From the NCBI GenBank assembly GCA_025267735.1, contig CM046297.1, positions 19,432,011 through 19,496,010 on the forward strand: 64,000 bases of DNA, in the 5' to 3' direction. Positions within the stretch are counted from its first letter, which is position 1. Every line of letters begins with the position of its first letter. The DNA comes from Mactra quadrangularis. Lineage: Eukaryota; Mollusca; Bivalvia; Venerida; Mactridae. Position numbers and translations under genes: made by a program. Below the pieces are notes generated by a model. It was not told the origin of the DNA. It saw only the letters and a list, made by a program, of their open reading frames with translations, and made no database searches. Positions 38,640-49,340 of the stretch are shown here, in pieces.

Positions 38640-39270
38640 AAAAAACATGTTTTGTTATTGTAAAACACTCACGTCGTAAGTAATTCTATTAGTTAGTCTG
38701 AGTAATTATTGTTTGTCCAATGAAAACATATTTTAGATAACGGGACAACCAGAATTGATAATTTGAAAAAGTTCTCTTGATATAACAAACTTTGACATTT
38801 TTCTCGGAATTGTCAACACTGTGAATTCTTGGCAAATTCACATTCAGTGTTAAAACAAGGTTTCATATTTTTACGGTTTGTACATTCTCAATTAATATCA
38901 TAATGGCTACATTTGTTTGTCATTTGCTATCCATCCGGAGCCAATAGACGTAAACGTTTTACTTTTTGCGATAAGCTTGACAAAACACTGGATTGTTCAA
39001 GTGGATCATTTGCTGATAAGAATTGTATGTTAATAGCTATGATAAACATTTTTCAAGACAAATCAGTACAGACACATTTTAGAATAAACATAAACAACAA
39101 TATTGCTGCATTGATCACTTTCCATTGCATTTTGTATTGGCAACAAGCAATCTGTTTCTTGAATAATATACGAATTTGTCAGCAATTTCCATATTCGGAT
39201 TGAATTGTTTAAATCTTTGCTAAATAAATAGATTTGCAATAATAGTTTGTGAACAATTGTGCATTTCTTA
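38640..39270 (+). pseudogene. Decayed block B exon, unit U2
   Basis: The 3' half aligns codon by codon with the U1 terminal exon (TTTTGCGATAAGCTTGACAAAACACTGG..., residues CDKLDKTLDCSSGSFADKN), but the stop is lost. The upstream part is broken by a roughly 170-bp insertion after ACGTCGTAAGTAATT (38672-38687) and by frame changes. I see no block A exon in this unit. A long non-ATG frame at 38913-39203 overlaps this remnant and should not be read as a gene. Confidence 0.5.
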
Positions 39271-39649
39271 AACGAGTGACAAAACATTTTCGATTATTAT
39301 TTTAAAGGCAATCAGTTTTGAATATTGACAATTGTTTACATACATACCTAGTGAAACTATATCAGATGTTAAAGCGCATGTTTAAAGTTATACATGTATC
39401 ATTTTAACGTTTCTCATTAATTGTCCCTTAAAGTGCCTTATTGCTCGTCCAAAATACTTAAAGTATATTATCATATTTATATTGAAACATTACAAAACCT
39501 ATTCTTTGCGATTAAAATGACTTCTGCTAACAGAAGGCCTATTACATACGTATGTTTGTTTTTTGTTTCCATTATCATATCGAATTCATTATTTTTTATA
39601 TTTTTGAACACACATTAACATAGTATCAGATTATGATTCAAATTGTTGG

Positions 39650-39913
39650 TACCGGGGTCGATAGCGCAGTTGCTAGCACGCCGGGATTTGGAGTCTCGTG
39701 CCCGAGGGGGGCGGGTTTGAATCCCACCCGGGGAGGTTATACCCTTCCATGAAAATTTGAAAATAATGTCGAGTTTCCTCCATTGATTAGATAATATGGA
39801 GAAGTAAGTACTGGTTATAGACAATGGTCCAGGAAAACTAGGTTAGGTGTGCTGGACGCCGTAAAATGACCTTAATTGTGTTGACACGGCGTTAACTCCA
39901 ATAAATAAATAAA
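39650..39913 (+). mobile_element. tRNA-derived SINE (family 1) with internal deletion
   Basis: The head TAGCGCAGTTGCTAGCACGC, box B GGGTTTGAATCCC and tail ACGGCGTTAACTCCAATAAATAAATAAA are present. Compared with the copy at 40189 it lacks about 25 bp between GAGAAG and TAAGTACTGG. Perfect 11-bp target duplication CAAATTGTTGG (39639-39649 and 39914-39924). Confidence 0.92.
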
Positions 39914-39949
39914 CAAATTGTTGGGCAAACAGCACTCTACCTGTCATCG

Positions 39950-40090
39950 TTGCGATTGTCTATCACCTTTCCAGAGTTTAATGAGAATAATTTTTACGTT
40001 TTCATAGTCAATATGTGGTTGTTTTCTGGTGTCTAAGTACATTGTTAGCGTCACAAGGACTAGTTTATCTGTTCATCACATCGACGATTC
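39950..40090 (+). repeat. Array block C, unit U2
   Basis: GATTGTCTATCACCTTTCCAGAGTTTAATGAGAATAATTTTTACG and TTGTTTTCTGGTGTCTAAGTACATTGTTAGCGTCACAAGG match U1 block C at 27957-28063. The family 1 SINE just upstream interrupts the unit. Confidence 0.65.
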
Positions 40091-40188
40091 ATTCATTTAA
40101 TTTGACGTAGATCTAAGTCCTGTCTGAATAATTCTCAGCGGTTGTCCATCTATCAAGTATTCTTGAATAAGTTCCTTGTACTAACTTA

Positions 40189-40472
40189 ACCCGGGTCGAT
40201 AGCGCAGTTGGTAGCGCGTCGGGATTTGGATACTCGTGCCCGAGGGGGTGCGGGTTCGAATCCCACCCGGGGAGGTTATACCCTTCCATGAAAATTTGAC
40301 AATAATGTCGATTTTCCTCCATTGATTAGATAATATGGAGAAGTTTCCGGCCTTGTGGAAGGGTAGGTGAGTACTGGTTATAGACAATGGTCCAGTAGCT
40401 AGGTTAGGTACGCTGGACGCCGTGAAATGACCTAAATTGTGTTGATACGGCGTTAACTCCAATAAATAAATA
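40189..40472 (+). mobile_element. tRNA-derived SINE (family 1), full length
   Basis: This has a complete head (TAGCGCAGTTGGTAGCGCG, box B GGGTTCGAATCCC), middle domain and tail (ACGGCGTTAACTCCAATAAATAAA). Perfect 13-bp target duplication TTGTACTAACTTA (40176-40188 and 40473-40485). Its intact structure and perfect duplication suggest one of the younger copies. It lies in the interval where the array changes orientation. Confidence 0.95.
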
Positions 40473-40939
40473 TTGTACTAACTTAGCAATTTAAAAAAGC
40501 AAAGCTGTCTCTTGACACAGAAGAAAATTGACATTGTTTTCGAATCATCCTAAAGTTGAAAAACCTCGCTTACACCATTGTTACTTAGATCAACTAACGA
40601 TATGCCTTGTCATATTAAACTTATTTATTATAACCACTTTATCATTATTGAAGATAAAAGGTAAGAAGTCATATATTTAATTTACAAGAATGCAGAATTT
40701 TAAAGACAGATTCATCAGGGACCAAGGGTCAAAACAGCGCGAAATAAACTAAATGAGAACAGAGACGTGAGCAAAAGGTTGCAGAAACATATATGTTTGA
40801 CTCTGATAAAACTTTGGAATCTTAATTTGACGTTAAATATGGTAACATTGCAGTATAGTGTAGGAAGGTTAAGTAGAAATACATCTGTTAATAGTATTAC
40901 AGTCGACATTAATTTTATAATTCTTTATATCGTTTCTTT

Positions 40940-41130
40940 CTTGAAGAAAACATTCTTATCACGACAAACAATCAGAACATAACACATTAACCGGAAGTAC
41001 CACTTCCTTTTTACCGGAAATGATGTAGTATATGACGAATAAAATCTGTATTCAACTTAACTGTCTGGCTAAACATCAATAAGATATTTTGTTTGATCTT
41101 AGCTAAATAAAGATTATAATTGCTTTATTG
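40940..41130 (-). promoter_or_regulatory. Array block F, right arm (candidate promoter)
   Basis: The reverse complement contains CATTTCCGGTAAAAAGGAAG and ACTTCCGGTTAATGTGTTATGTTCTGATTGTT. The latter tail is nearly identical at 54165-54190. ACTTCCGG is an ETS/GABP-type core, common in animal promoters. In coding (minus) orientation the block is upstream of the other blocks. Confidence 0.4.
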
Positions 41131-41250
41131 AACAAGAACGTACGTCGTAACTTTGGACAATCTTGAACGCCCTATGTGTACCAAAGTATTTGTTGAATCA
41201 CACGACGTGTGCTTTATTTTCTTTGATTAGGTTTCGCAGTATGATTAAAT

Positions 41251-41325
41251 GTTCAGCCTTTTTCTTAAAACTGGCGCGACTTAAGTATGCAGCCTTTTTA
41301 AGACTGGAGCAACTAAAGTTTTCCA
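41251..41325 (+). repeat. Imperfect 37-bp tandem duplication
   Basis: CAGCCTTTTTCTTAAAACTGGCGCGACTTAAGTATG is followed by CAGCCTTTTTAAGACTGGAGCAACTAAAG. It is a local duplication next to block F; no function is evident. Confidence 0.55.
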
Positions 41326-42160
41326 CTTGTTGTTAGAAAACAATGTAATAATGTAATTCTTGGCGTGGTTTAATACTGATAAACTGGTATACAGGATATC
41401 TCATCAGAGTTAATTTTATATTTGCTTTTTTATTATCATCTAATATGCGAAGAATTTGCTCACAAAATATAAAATAAGAGAGTTGAAAAACAACTTACGC
41501 TTATATTACAATAATACGATACTAAATGCCTTCTTTATACCCCCGTTACACCAAACTCGTTCTCACTACGTTCTGAAAAAATTGGACCGAACGAGCTCTA
41601 ACTGTGTGCAAACGGACTGAACGTAGTTCCAACTTTCTACGGTCTGTGTTCGAACGTTATGGACGAGCTCGGACGGGGTTGAACGGGAATGGGGTTTCAG
41701 AACTTTGCGTCGACTCAAAATATTTTTGCGGCCACCCCGTTCTGCAATTAGACTGAGTGACAACGTACTGACAACGGAAAGGACGTACTGCGAACGGAAT
41801 TGCCGTACTAGCATCGTACTAGGGACGTGCCTTGTCGTAGTTCGATCGGGCCACAATTTGCAGTACGTTTACACCCCGACCTGTTCCGTTTGTAACTCGT
41901 TCATTCCGTTTGCACACAGACTTTACTCGACTTAAATACGTCCATAGTGCGTTGTTATCCCGTCTAAATGCACAAAAACAAAATACGAAGTTCTGAACCA
42001 GTTTGCAACACGTTTACACACAGTTCTTAAAGTTCGCAGTAGGTTCTCGGTACGTTCTACTCGTTGTTAGTAAGTCTGTTGCGTTCGTTTGCAGTTCGTA
42101 CCACGTCCATAACGTCTACAGTACGATCTGACAGGGTTTGATATAAATACAGACCATTTC

Positions 42161-42298
42161 TCACCAAGTTATCATCTGGGCCCAAGCTCTTTGCCTAGAA
42201 CCATGGGAGTCGTTAATGCTTTGAATGTTAGCTTTGTACTCTTTTTTATAGAAGTGGAGCAAGAATACAATTACATGGTAGAGGAGAAACTTCCTCAT
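42161..42298 (-). CDS. Small ORF inside TIR element (45 aa, unrecognised)
   Basis: An ATG at 42298 (minus strand) opens a 45-codon frame. It begins MRKFLLYHVIVFLLHFYKKE with a hydrophobic N-terminal stretch and ends AWAQMITW before TGA. An overlapping non-ATG frame (42246-42473) reads through CTCEALEDQPQDKPQDTKPP. About 240 bp upstream on the same strand is a TATAAATA box at 42534-42541 in the element's right arm. The two overlapping frames could be successive pieces of a captured gene or chance. No family recognised, and low confidence that either is translated. Confidence 0.25.
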   Translation of the reverse strand: MRKFLLYHVIVFLLHFYKKEYKANIQSINDSHGSRQRAWAQMITW

Positions 42299-42533
42299 TT
42301 TTAATAACTGGCTCAGGAGGCTTAGTATCTTGTGGCTTATCTTGAGGCTGGTCTTCAAGAGCTTCACATGTGCAGGTGATTTTGAATCGTTTGGAAGCGA
42401 TTGCCTTAACACGCACCGTCTGTCTGATTCTACTCTTTTTTGGAGGCTTGATGGTCACAGTGATGCTTGACAAATTGTGTCCTCAAAGCTTGAAGCGTGG
42501 AACGAGAATGAGAACGGGAAGAAACGTCCAGGA

Positions 42534-42541
42534 TATTTATA
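42534..42541 (-). promoter_or_regulatory. TATA-box-like site in TIR element
   Basis: TATAAATA on the minus strand lies in GC-richer arm sequence and faces the central ordinary-composition segment. Expected start of transcription would be about 42500-42510. Motif seen, activity inferred. Confidence 0.3.
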
Positions 42542-43149
42542 GCAATCGGGTCAGAACGTGACGTTATTTCGTTCAAAACGCACTAAGATTGAGATAAGTA
42601 CGTACTTAAAACGAGTTGAACTGTCTTAAACGGGATGGTCAATTGTAAAGAAGTTTAGAAGAACTAGTTATGAACGGGTTAAAACTGACTACGAACGGGA
42701 TAAAAACGAAATGCACGCAACGAGAACTGGTTCTGAACGAACTATGATCGTATAGCTGATATTTTTCGACTTAAACGGCACGTTCTAACTCGTTCACAAC
42801 CAGTTTCACTATATTTTTAGGACGGGGTCGAACGTTCTGAGAACTAGTTTGGTGTAACGGGGCCCTTAGCAGCAGTTGGTTTTATGATTTCAAGTCGGAA
42901 TGTTTCTGTATTATATACTTAATATGCCAAACCTTTGCCATTTGGACGAAAAAAACATCTACAAATAGTATGGTTAAAAACAACTTGGTGCAAATAGTAC
43001 ATTATTTACAATATGTGCTTCATTTTAAATTTCATCAGAACTTTAAATCATAATTTATCAATATGAAGAGCAATTTTATTTATAAACAATGTTAAATAAC
43101 AATCAGTTTGATAATTTGTAAGTGCCTCCAAGCCAACATTGAATTATGC

Positions 43150-43450
43150 AAATCTTACAAAGATTTAAACGATACAATCAAGAAATAGTTGTCTTGGTTG
43201 CCAAGGCAACAAACAATAGAATATTTCAAATATAACAGTATTGTCTTTTATGATTTGTTTCTAGAAAATTTCTACGACTATTTGTCATTAAAACTGCCTA
43301 TAAAAGCTGTGAACATCCAGTTCTTATAAAAAAAATCCGCTGAAAACATTAGTGTTTTTATAAGCTTTTCACAGCCGAGCAACTCATTTACGTCTTTTGG
43401 TTCCGGATTGCTTCATGAAGTATGTATTAAAGCATTTCTGATAGAAAGCT
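43150..43450 (-). pseudogene. Decayed block B exon, unit U3
   Basis: On the minus strand TGTGAAAAGCTTATAAAAACACT aligns with TGTGACAAGCTTGGCAAAACACT of U1, with a one-codon deletion and stop codons upstream. The upstream half of the exon (GYDATP region) is not recognisable. The adjoining GTTGCCAAGGCAAC (43197-43210) is a perfect X-box-like palindrome. Confidence 0.45.
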
Positions 43451-44384
43451 TGGCACATTGCTTATTAATTGTCTACGTATTATAGGCAAGAAAACTGTTT
43501 TCGCATTTACGACCAAAAAGTCGGGGAGTCAAATATAGAACAGAATGTTAATTTTTTAAAAACTCGACAACTCCTTTTCCCTAATGTGCGTTCTTTTAGG
43601 GAAAATTTCCGATGTACAAAAGTTTTTAGTCTTAACTTTGGAAAAAACTAATTCCATGTTTTCCTAAGATGTGTTTATCTAATACCAAATAATTAGAAAA
43701 CCCTAACTGGCATCATAAATTATATTTTTCACTTGTAAAAATAATGCGAGTATAATTGATAATGCAAGAATCTCTGGAGGATACATAATTCTAAATCCTC
43801 ACTGATCAGGAAAAATATCATTATTTATTTAAAATGCCTTCATTTGAAGACCAATGTTTACTTAATATCATAGCTTACACGATAGTAACTTTTGTGTGGT
43901 ATGCTTTGGCTATTCGAGTAAGTAAATTTATGTAAATATTAAGAAAATGAATTTCGAGAATAGGTTTGTAGAGTCGCTTTAGATGTGGAATCGTGTGTAG
44001 AGTCACATAAAGAAAACGCAACTATTATACAAAAATAAATTAAACTAAGATATCAATTTTGTTAAGGTATCTAATTCAACTCGTCTACAAATGTAGGTTT
44101 ATAGAGTAAGTGGTGCGTCAGTTGTAAAATTGATGAGTATATTGCTAGGTAGGACACGAGTCAATTACTTTTTTGCAGTAATAAGTAAAAAAAACAGTAT
44201 TGCTGTATAGGTAATGTATTAATAGTTTATTAGATGTGTTTTGACAACTAAAAATGGAAATAGTATAACTAATCATTATGTAGAACACGTTTGAACTTAA
44301 TTCTTGAAATGTTCAATTAACTATTCCATACAATTTGGTGCGTACAAGAAAAGTAGATTCTAACGACTGTTTGAAGTTAGAAAG

Positions 44385-44476
44385 TTAATTATTTTGTGGT
44401 GAATAAAAAAACGAAAGTTTATGTCTCCAAGCAATCAAAGAGCGATAGTCAACGATGTTTGAATAATTAAACGTTC
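44385..44476 (-). pseudogene. Block A exon, unit U3, donor lost
   Basis: The minus-strand acceptor TTTTTTCCATTCATTAG precedes GAACGTTTAATTATTC (frame FNYSNIVDYRSLIAWRHKLS), closely matching the U1 exon. The frame is open to TAA at 44385, but no GT stands where U1 and U4 have their donors (AATAATT instead of AAGTA). With its block B partner broken, this copy is probably non-functional, or the exon has become terminal. Confidence 0.45.
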
Positions 44477-44656
44477 CTAATGAATGGAAAAAAGGAAATG
44501 TAAGGAGTGTTTGAAATGTTGGTATTGAATACAAATTAACAATGTACTTAGTGTACGTACTGTGAACATTCTTTAATTGAAACAAGTTTGAATAGAGTGT
44601 CTTATTATGTTCGGAACAATTACATGTATAACATGATACATTTTTCTGATTCACTT

Positions 44657-44933
44657 TTTTATATGGTTTAACGCCGTGTCAACACGATTTGGGCCATTTT
44701 ACGGCGTCCAGCGCACCTAACCTAGTTTTCCTGGACCCTTGTCTATAACCAGTACTCACCTACCCTTCCACAAGACCGGAAACATCTCCTTGTATCTTAT
44801 TATTGAGGAAAATTGACACTTTTGTCAAATTTTCATTGAAGGGAAACCTCCCCGGATGGGATTCGAACCCGAACCCTTTGGGACACGAGATTCCAAATCA
44901 TGGCGCGCTACCAACTAAGCCACCAACCCGGGT
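44657..44933 (-). mobile_element. tRNA-derived SINE (family 1), minus strand
   Basis: The tail is at the left (ACGCCGTGTCAACACGA) and the head at the right (GGATTCGAACCC is box B on the plus-strand view). Target duplication TTCTGATTCACTT (44644-44656) and TTCTAATTCACTT (44934-44946), one mismatch. The frame crossing it at 44803 is a SINE shadow. Confidence 0.9.
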
Positions 44934-45248
44934 TTCTAATTCACTTAAATTTTATGAGGGCACAGTGGCAACTTCAATTTCAGGAAACCCTTGCATTATT
45001 CTAATAACAGAAAAGCACATGGAATCAGAAAATTAAATCATTGCGTATCAAAATGATGAAGCTGTAGATGTAAAAGTTGATTTAATATCTAAATAGACGT
45101 GTTTTTGCAAACATATATCTACATTGATCGAAGTATTACTAACAGACGAAAGAAAAATTACATCTTGGCTGTTAATAGTTTAATCTATTTAAATATGTTG
45201 TTGATTTTATAGTATCCAGTGAATCTATGATACATGGTTGAAAACGTT

Positions 45249-45461
45249 TCAATAACAAATAATTAAAATTGTAAATGATATAATGCCAATGCCTAACCAA
45301 TTATTATAGAATAATTCCATGTAACAGATATAAATATCGTTTAAAGATGCTAGTTGTCCTGGTAACCAAGCAGTCGTAGAATGAATCAATAATAAGTATG
45401 AGTTTATTTCCTTATCAACGTTCTTATTGTTCTTCAAGTTGAAAATCTTGAAAAAGTTCAA
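45249..45461 (-). repeat. Array block I, unit U3
   Basis: The minus strand contains TTATTGATTCATTCTACGAC and TGCTTGGTTACCAGGACAAC, matching U2 at 37543-37583. A 70-codon ATG frame covers it but is closed by a stop in the U2 copy, so I do not call a gene. Confidence 0.4.
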
Positions 45462-45779
45462 ATGTATTTTCGTTATGGAAAATGTAGTATAGTACTGGTA
45501 TTCATTTAAAAATCGCTTCGCTTTTAAAAGTCATGCTGAGTTTTAGAATTGTTTATTACTTTAATCAGGGTTAGATAGCCTGTCTAGGTAGACATGTTTA
45601 GTAAGCGTCTTCCATAAATAACATACACGTTAATATACGGCTTACAATCAGTTAAGAAAGTACAAGTATTGGGTCGAAAACGACTTTAAAAGTAAAAGTC
45701 ATCATCGAGTTCAGCAAGTCATGTTAGATGTCGTGCAAACAGTAAGTAGGAGTATCCAACCTTGATCAGTCCATTAATT

Positions 45780-46000
45780 TAACTAGTAAACAATGGCTAA
45801 ATGTTCTCTAATCATGCAATGTTTCTAATGTGTCTATACAAGGAATTCGTTTACTTAATTGTAATTTATCTGTTGTCGATGGCCACAGATTCAATAAATC
45901 GCTTTAACAATGATTTGTTCCTGAACCCCCAATAGATAGTTGTTAGACACGAAGTCAGTGAACTTCGTTCAAAATGCCATTTAAAAATAAAAAATAAACA
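45780..46000 (-). repeat. Array block G, unit U3
   Basis: The plus strand reads GTTCTCTAATCATGCAATGT, then GTCGATGGCCACAGATTCAATAAATC and AGACACGAAGTCAGTGAAC. It is the clearest bridge between U1 (reverse complement) and U4 (58399-58500, same strand). Confidence 0.7.
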
Positions 46001-46118
46001 ACGATGTATCATAGTCCTTGCAATCTGACAAAGGATAAAAGTAGAAAGGTATTTAGCATCGTTTTGCTATGAGTCTTAGTTTAAAATACAATGTATACGT
46101 AAAACGTAATGTAATGTA

Positions 46119-46528
46119 TGGTGGCATATTTCTGCCACCAGATAACCACATAACTAACACGTTCATTAAGTGGTTAACTAGTTACCTAACTAGTGAACCA
46201 GATAATTAATTAGTTAATTAAGTAGTTAACTAGTTACGTAACTAGTTATTTTTTCAATAAATAAAAGATCATAACAGGAAAAAAATGCAAGTTAGTGCTT
46301 TTAACTGCCATTGTGTATTATTTTACCAATTTAATGTTAAGTGGTTAACTAGTTACGTAACTAGTTAACCACTTAAGTATCTAATTTATTATTTACATAA
46401 CTATATAACCACTTACCAGTTAGCGATATTTTGTATAAGTGGTAAGTGGTTAACTAGTTACGTAACTAGCTAACCACTTAAATAACGTGCTAGTTACGTG
46501 GTTATCTGGTGGCAGAAATATGCCACCA
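46119..46528. mobile_element. Palindrome-rich MITE with TA target duplication
   Basis: The 410-bp element is flanked by TA. Its outer 31 bp at each end (TGGTGGCATATTTCTGCCAC...) are perfect inverted copies, and similarity continues to about 80 bp. Each end is itself a hairpin (TGGTGGCA tatttc TGCCACCA). Inside are four copies of a TAAGTGGTTAACTAGTTACGTAACTAGTTAACCACTTA-like palindrome. One is perfect over 38 bp (46337-46375 region) and one has a single mismatch (46438-46481 region). TA duplications fit Tc1/mariner-type mobilisation. Confidence 0.92.
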
Positions 46529-46530
46529 TA

Positions 46531-47887
46531 AGAAGGTACTCTTAGTTTTATTGTGTCTCCTTCAGATAAATCATGAAATATAATATGGAGGTTTCAATTT
46601 CATCGTCATTTTTATTTTTTTATTTTCAATCTACAACTATCAATACATCACAATACATTGAACACATATTTTACCCTCTAGAGACATAATGCAGCTCACA
46701 CTTCATTTGAATTTACCGTATGCTTAGTACGATTGCTTCCTATACATAGGCCTATGTATATAAATTAACTGCAATACCAGCATAGCGCAATCTACAAAAT
46801 TACCCAATCAGACGGTATTTTATACCATTTATCCTAGCCATATATTCTGTTGTACTTTTTCACTTTATTCTTAACAATTTATTACATCAATTGGTTTAAA
46901 TATACGGGACCAATCAGTTATGGGGTAGATATATAGCGTCTATTTCAATCTAAACCGCACGATCTAGTATTGTTAAGTTTGGTGAAGTGTCAAATGAATC
47001 TGCCATGTACGTCTGGTTTTTTTCAATAATTAAAACAAGTAATTCGTAGACCGACGATGACTTTGAAGCCATCATAAAACATGTGAATTCCGGTAACTGT
47101 CGTCACTGCTCGTGCTCGTTCGGAAAATGACTATTTGTTATATGGTTACATGGAAATTTGTTTTTTTACAAGAGATGTGGTATATTTCACTTTACATTAG
47201 CTCATCAGAATTTTAAAAAAAATAATGTGATAAAATTTGTAGCAGTAGATAACACAAGCGCATGTACATTAATATTTTCAAAAACACTTCATATCAATAA
47301 GAACTGTATGTCATATACAAACCACAACTAAATTGCAATATTCTATATTGCTTTAACTGGATGAAAGGAACAATCAAGAATCCATGCGTTAATGTTTCAT
47401 GACAGGGTGTTAAATCTCTATCATTAATCAGTAACCAATAAGAACAGCATACCGACAACGTTTCAAATTAAATATAAATAAAACAGTCATATAGTTTACA
47501 ACTGTGACAAGAGAGGATAACTGTAATCATAACCCATCCACAACAAACTACAAGATAGTAGATGCCCCTTAGAATCTGTAAGAAATGAATTTGATTATTA
47601 AAATTGAATCATCTTAAATGAGCAGAGAAAAGTTAATTACGAATACATAGTTAATGGCATTATATTAACATATAATTCGTCATTAGAGAAATGTATGCAG
47701 AGCGTTGTATGAACTTTAGCTAGTCCTATATTGACACTCTCAAATGATAGTTATATATCTGGTACACAAAGTATATTATTATTATAAATATTTTAACATA
47801 TTTTTATTCAATCAACAGACAGAGTAGTAAGAAAATATTAGTTCATTTGAAGATAAACACATAGTTTTTATAATCATGATATTTATT
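46531..47887. other. No recognisable gene; array unit U3 interior
   Basis: AT-rich sequence. I see no exon, TIR pair or SINE in it. It lies between blocks G and H of unit U3. Confidence 0.4.
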
Positions 47888-47900
47888 ACTGGATCCATGT

Positions 47901-47963
47901 TTCGGTGCGATATGACCTTTTTGTGTTGGTGCGCCGTAAAACCCAAACAAACAAACAAACAAA
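47901..47963 (+). mobile_element. 63-bp retroposon tail with perfect target duplication
   Basis: TTCGGTGCGATATGACCTTT, TGTGTTGGTGCGCCGTAAAAC and then AAACAAACAAACAAA match the last part of the LINE at 30111-30181. Perfect 13-bp duplication ACTGGATCCATGT flanks it (47888-47900 and 47964-47976). It is an extreme 5' truncation of that LINE or of a SINE using the same tail. Confidence 0.9.
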
Positions 47964-48109
47964 ACTGGATCCATGTCTTCAAACTCTTATACGAGCCATT
48001 GATCGTTATCGATATGAAGATATCACAATTGATTATGCTACATCAGCACACACATCCCTAGCAGCTAATAGACATAGATATGATCAAAAAGAAGAATAAT
48101 GTAAATAAT

Positions 48110-48390
48110 GACAATGATAAATCTAAGTTGTGCCTATCATATCAATCTAACAATCAAATACATATCTAGACATGTCATTGCGTACTTCAAGTACAATACC
48201 CTTTGCTGATAGAGACATTAATTATACGTTCTGCATTTCAATTTGTTATCAGATCTAGACATCGTCATTCAATTGGCTGATATTGTCAACTTTTAAGGAA
48301 ACATTTTGTGATAGTGCTGATTTGAAGGAAGTGTTGTCATGGCTACTAGAACTAATTTTGGTTTCTTTGGTATAGTGAGTATTGCGTTGA
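48110..48390 (-). repeat. Array block H, unit U3
   Basis: Plus strand: ATATCTAGACATGTCATTGCGTACTTCAAGTACAATACC, then TCTAGACATCGTC and GTTGTCATGGCT. U4 at 59090-59270 has GTACTTCAAATACAATAACC, TCAAGACATCGTC and GTTGTTATGGCT in the same order. Confidence 0.7.
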
Positions 48391-48521
48391 TACTGAGATC
48401 AATGTTTTACATTCAAAGCAAATATATGGGGTTAACAAGTCTAACGGACATAACACGATTGTTAAATTTATACCATGTTTAATGCACATTGTGAAACTGT
48501 CTTACTTTGTACAAAAATATT

Positions 48522-48805
48522 TTTTTAAACTTGATTTAACGCCGTGTCAACACAATTTAGGTCATTTTACGGCGTCCAGCGCACCTAACCTAGCTTCCTT
48601 GGACCATTGTCTATAACCAGTACTCACCTACCCTTCCGCAAGGCCGGAAACTTCTCCATATTATCTAATCAATGGAGGAAAATCGACATTATTGTCAAAT
48701 TTTCATGGAAGGGTATAACGTCCCCGGGTGGGATTCGAACCTGCACCCCCTCGGGCACGAGATTCCGAATCCCGGCACGCTACCAACTGCGCTATCGACC
48801 CGGGT
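48522..48805 (-). mobile_element. tRNA-derived SINE (family 1), minus strand
   Basis: Complete tail-to-head copy. Flanks TACAAAAATATT (48510-48521) and TACAAAAAAATT (48806-48817) form a 12-bp target duplication with one mismatch. Plus-strand frames here are SINE shadows. Confidence 0.9.
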
Positions 48806-49340
48806 TACAAAAAAATTCAAACAAACAAAAAATAGTGATACAGATGTCCATCAATATCACACATGTTTAATATCAAACTCATTTTAGAACTAAATAGCGT
48901 GTACATTGTAGCGCCGGGAAATGTCGCATCGCCGGAAAACGTCATAATCTACGGAAAATGTCGCACCGTCGCCGGGAAATGTCGCAATCTGCTGAAAACG
49001 TCGTAAACCCCACTGTCGGTATATGTCGCATTGTTGACGGGAAATGTCGCAAAAAAATTGCTGCCGGTATATGTCGTAACATCGACGGGAAATGTCGCAA
49101 TAATGATTAATATTGCATTTTGATAATTTTGAATTTATATGCGATTATAACGATTTTATTGAATTAAAATGTAAACTCGTTGGTTTAAATGTTTGTAAAA
49201 TGTTTATTGATTGTGTGATGTGGACTTTTTGTTTGATTGAATTTGGTAATTGAATCAAGGTTGAAAAGTCCGACACTTTTAGTAGGGGAGGGCGGGGAAG
49301 GGCGTGCGCCGGGTGCGCACTGGGCTTCTGAATTCGCTAG

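Larger units (their letters stand above)
41541..42862. mobile_element. 1.3-kb TIR element with CGTTC/CGAAC-rich arms
   Basis: The termini CCCCGTTACACCAAACTCGT and, reverse-complemented, CCCCGTTACACCAAACTAGT match over 25 bp with one mismatch (41541-41565, 42838-42862). Both arms (to about 42150 and from about 42480) are dense in scattered CGTTC, GAACG, GTACG and CGTAC motifs, very unlike the AT-rich surroundings. The centre (42160-42480) is of ordinary composition. Target duplication unclear; superfamily not assigned. A possible relative begins at 51036 (CCCCGTTCACACAAAG). Confidence 0.75.

Noticed and set aside
38913..39203. 96-codon plus-strand frame
   Set aside because: It starts at TTG and reads through the pseudogenised block B past its lost stop. 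Only its middle is homologous to a real exon.
41566..41935. Overlapping 96- and 76-codon frames in the 41.5-kb element
   Set aside because: They fall in the word-repetitive arm, overlap on opposite strands and have no ATG-supported or conserved segment.
45249..45461. 70-codon minus-strand ATG frame
   Set aside because: The homologous U2 segment (37540 region) has a stop at the matching position and the residues look like chance AT-rich coding.
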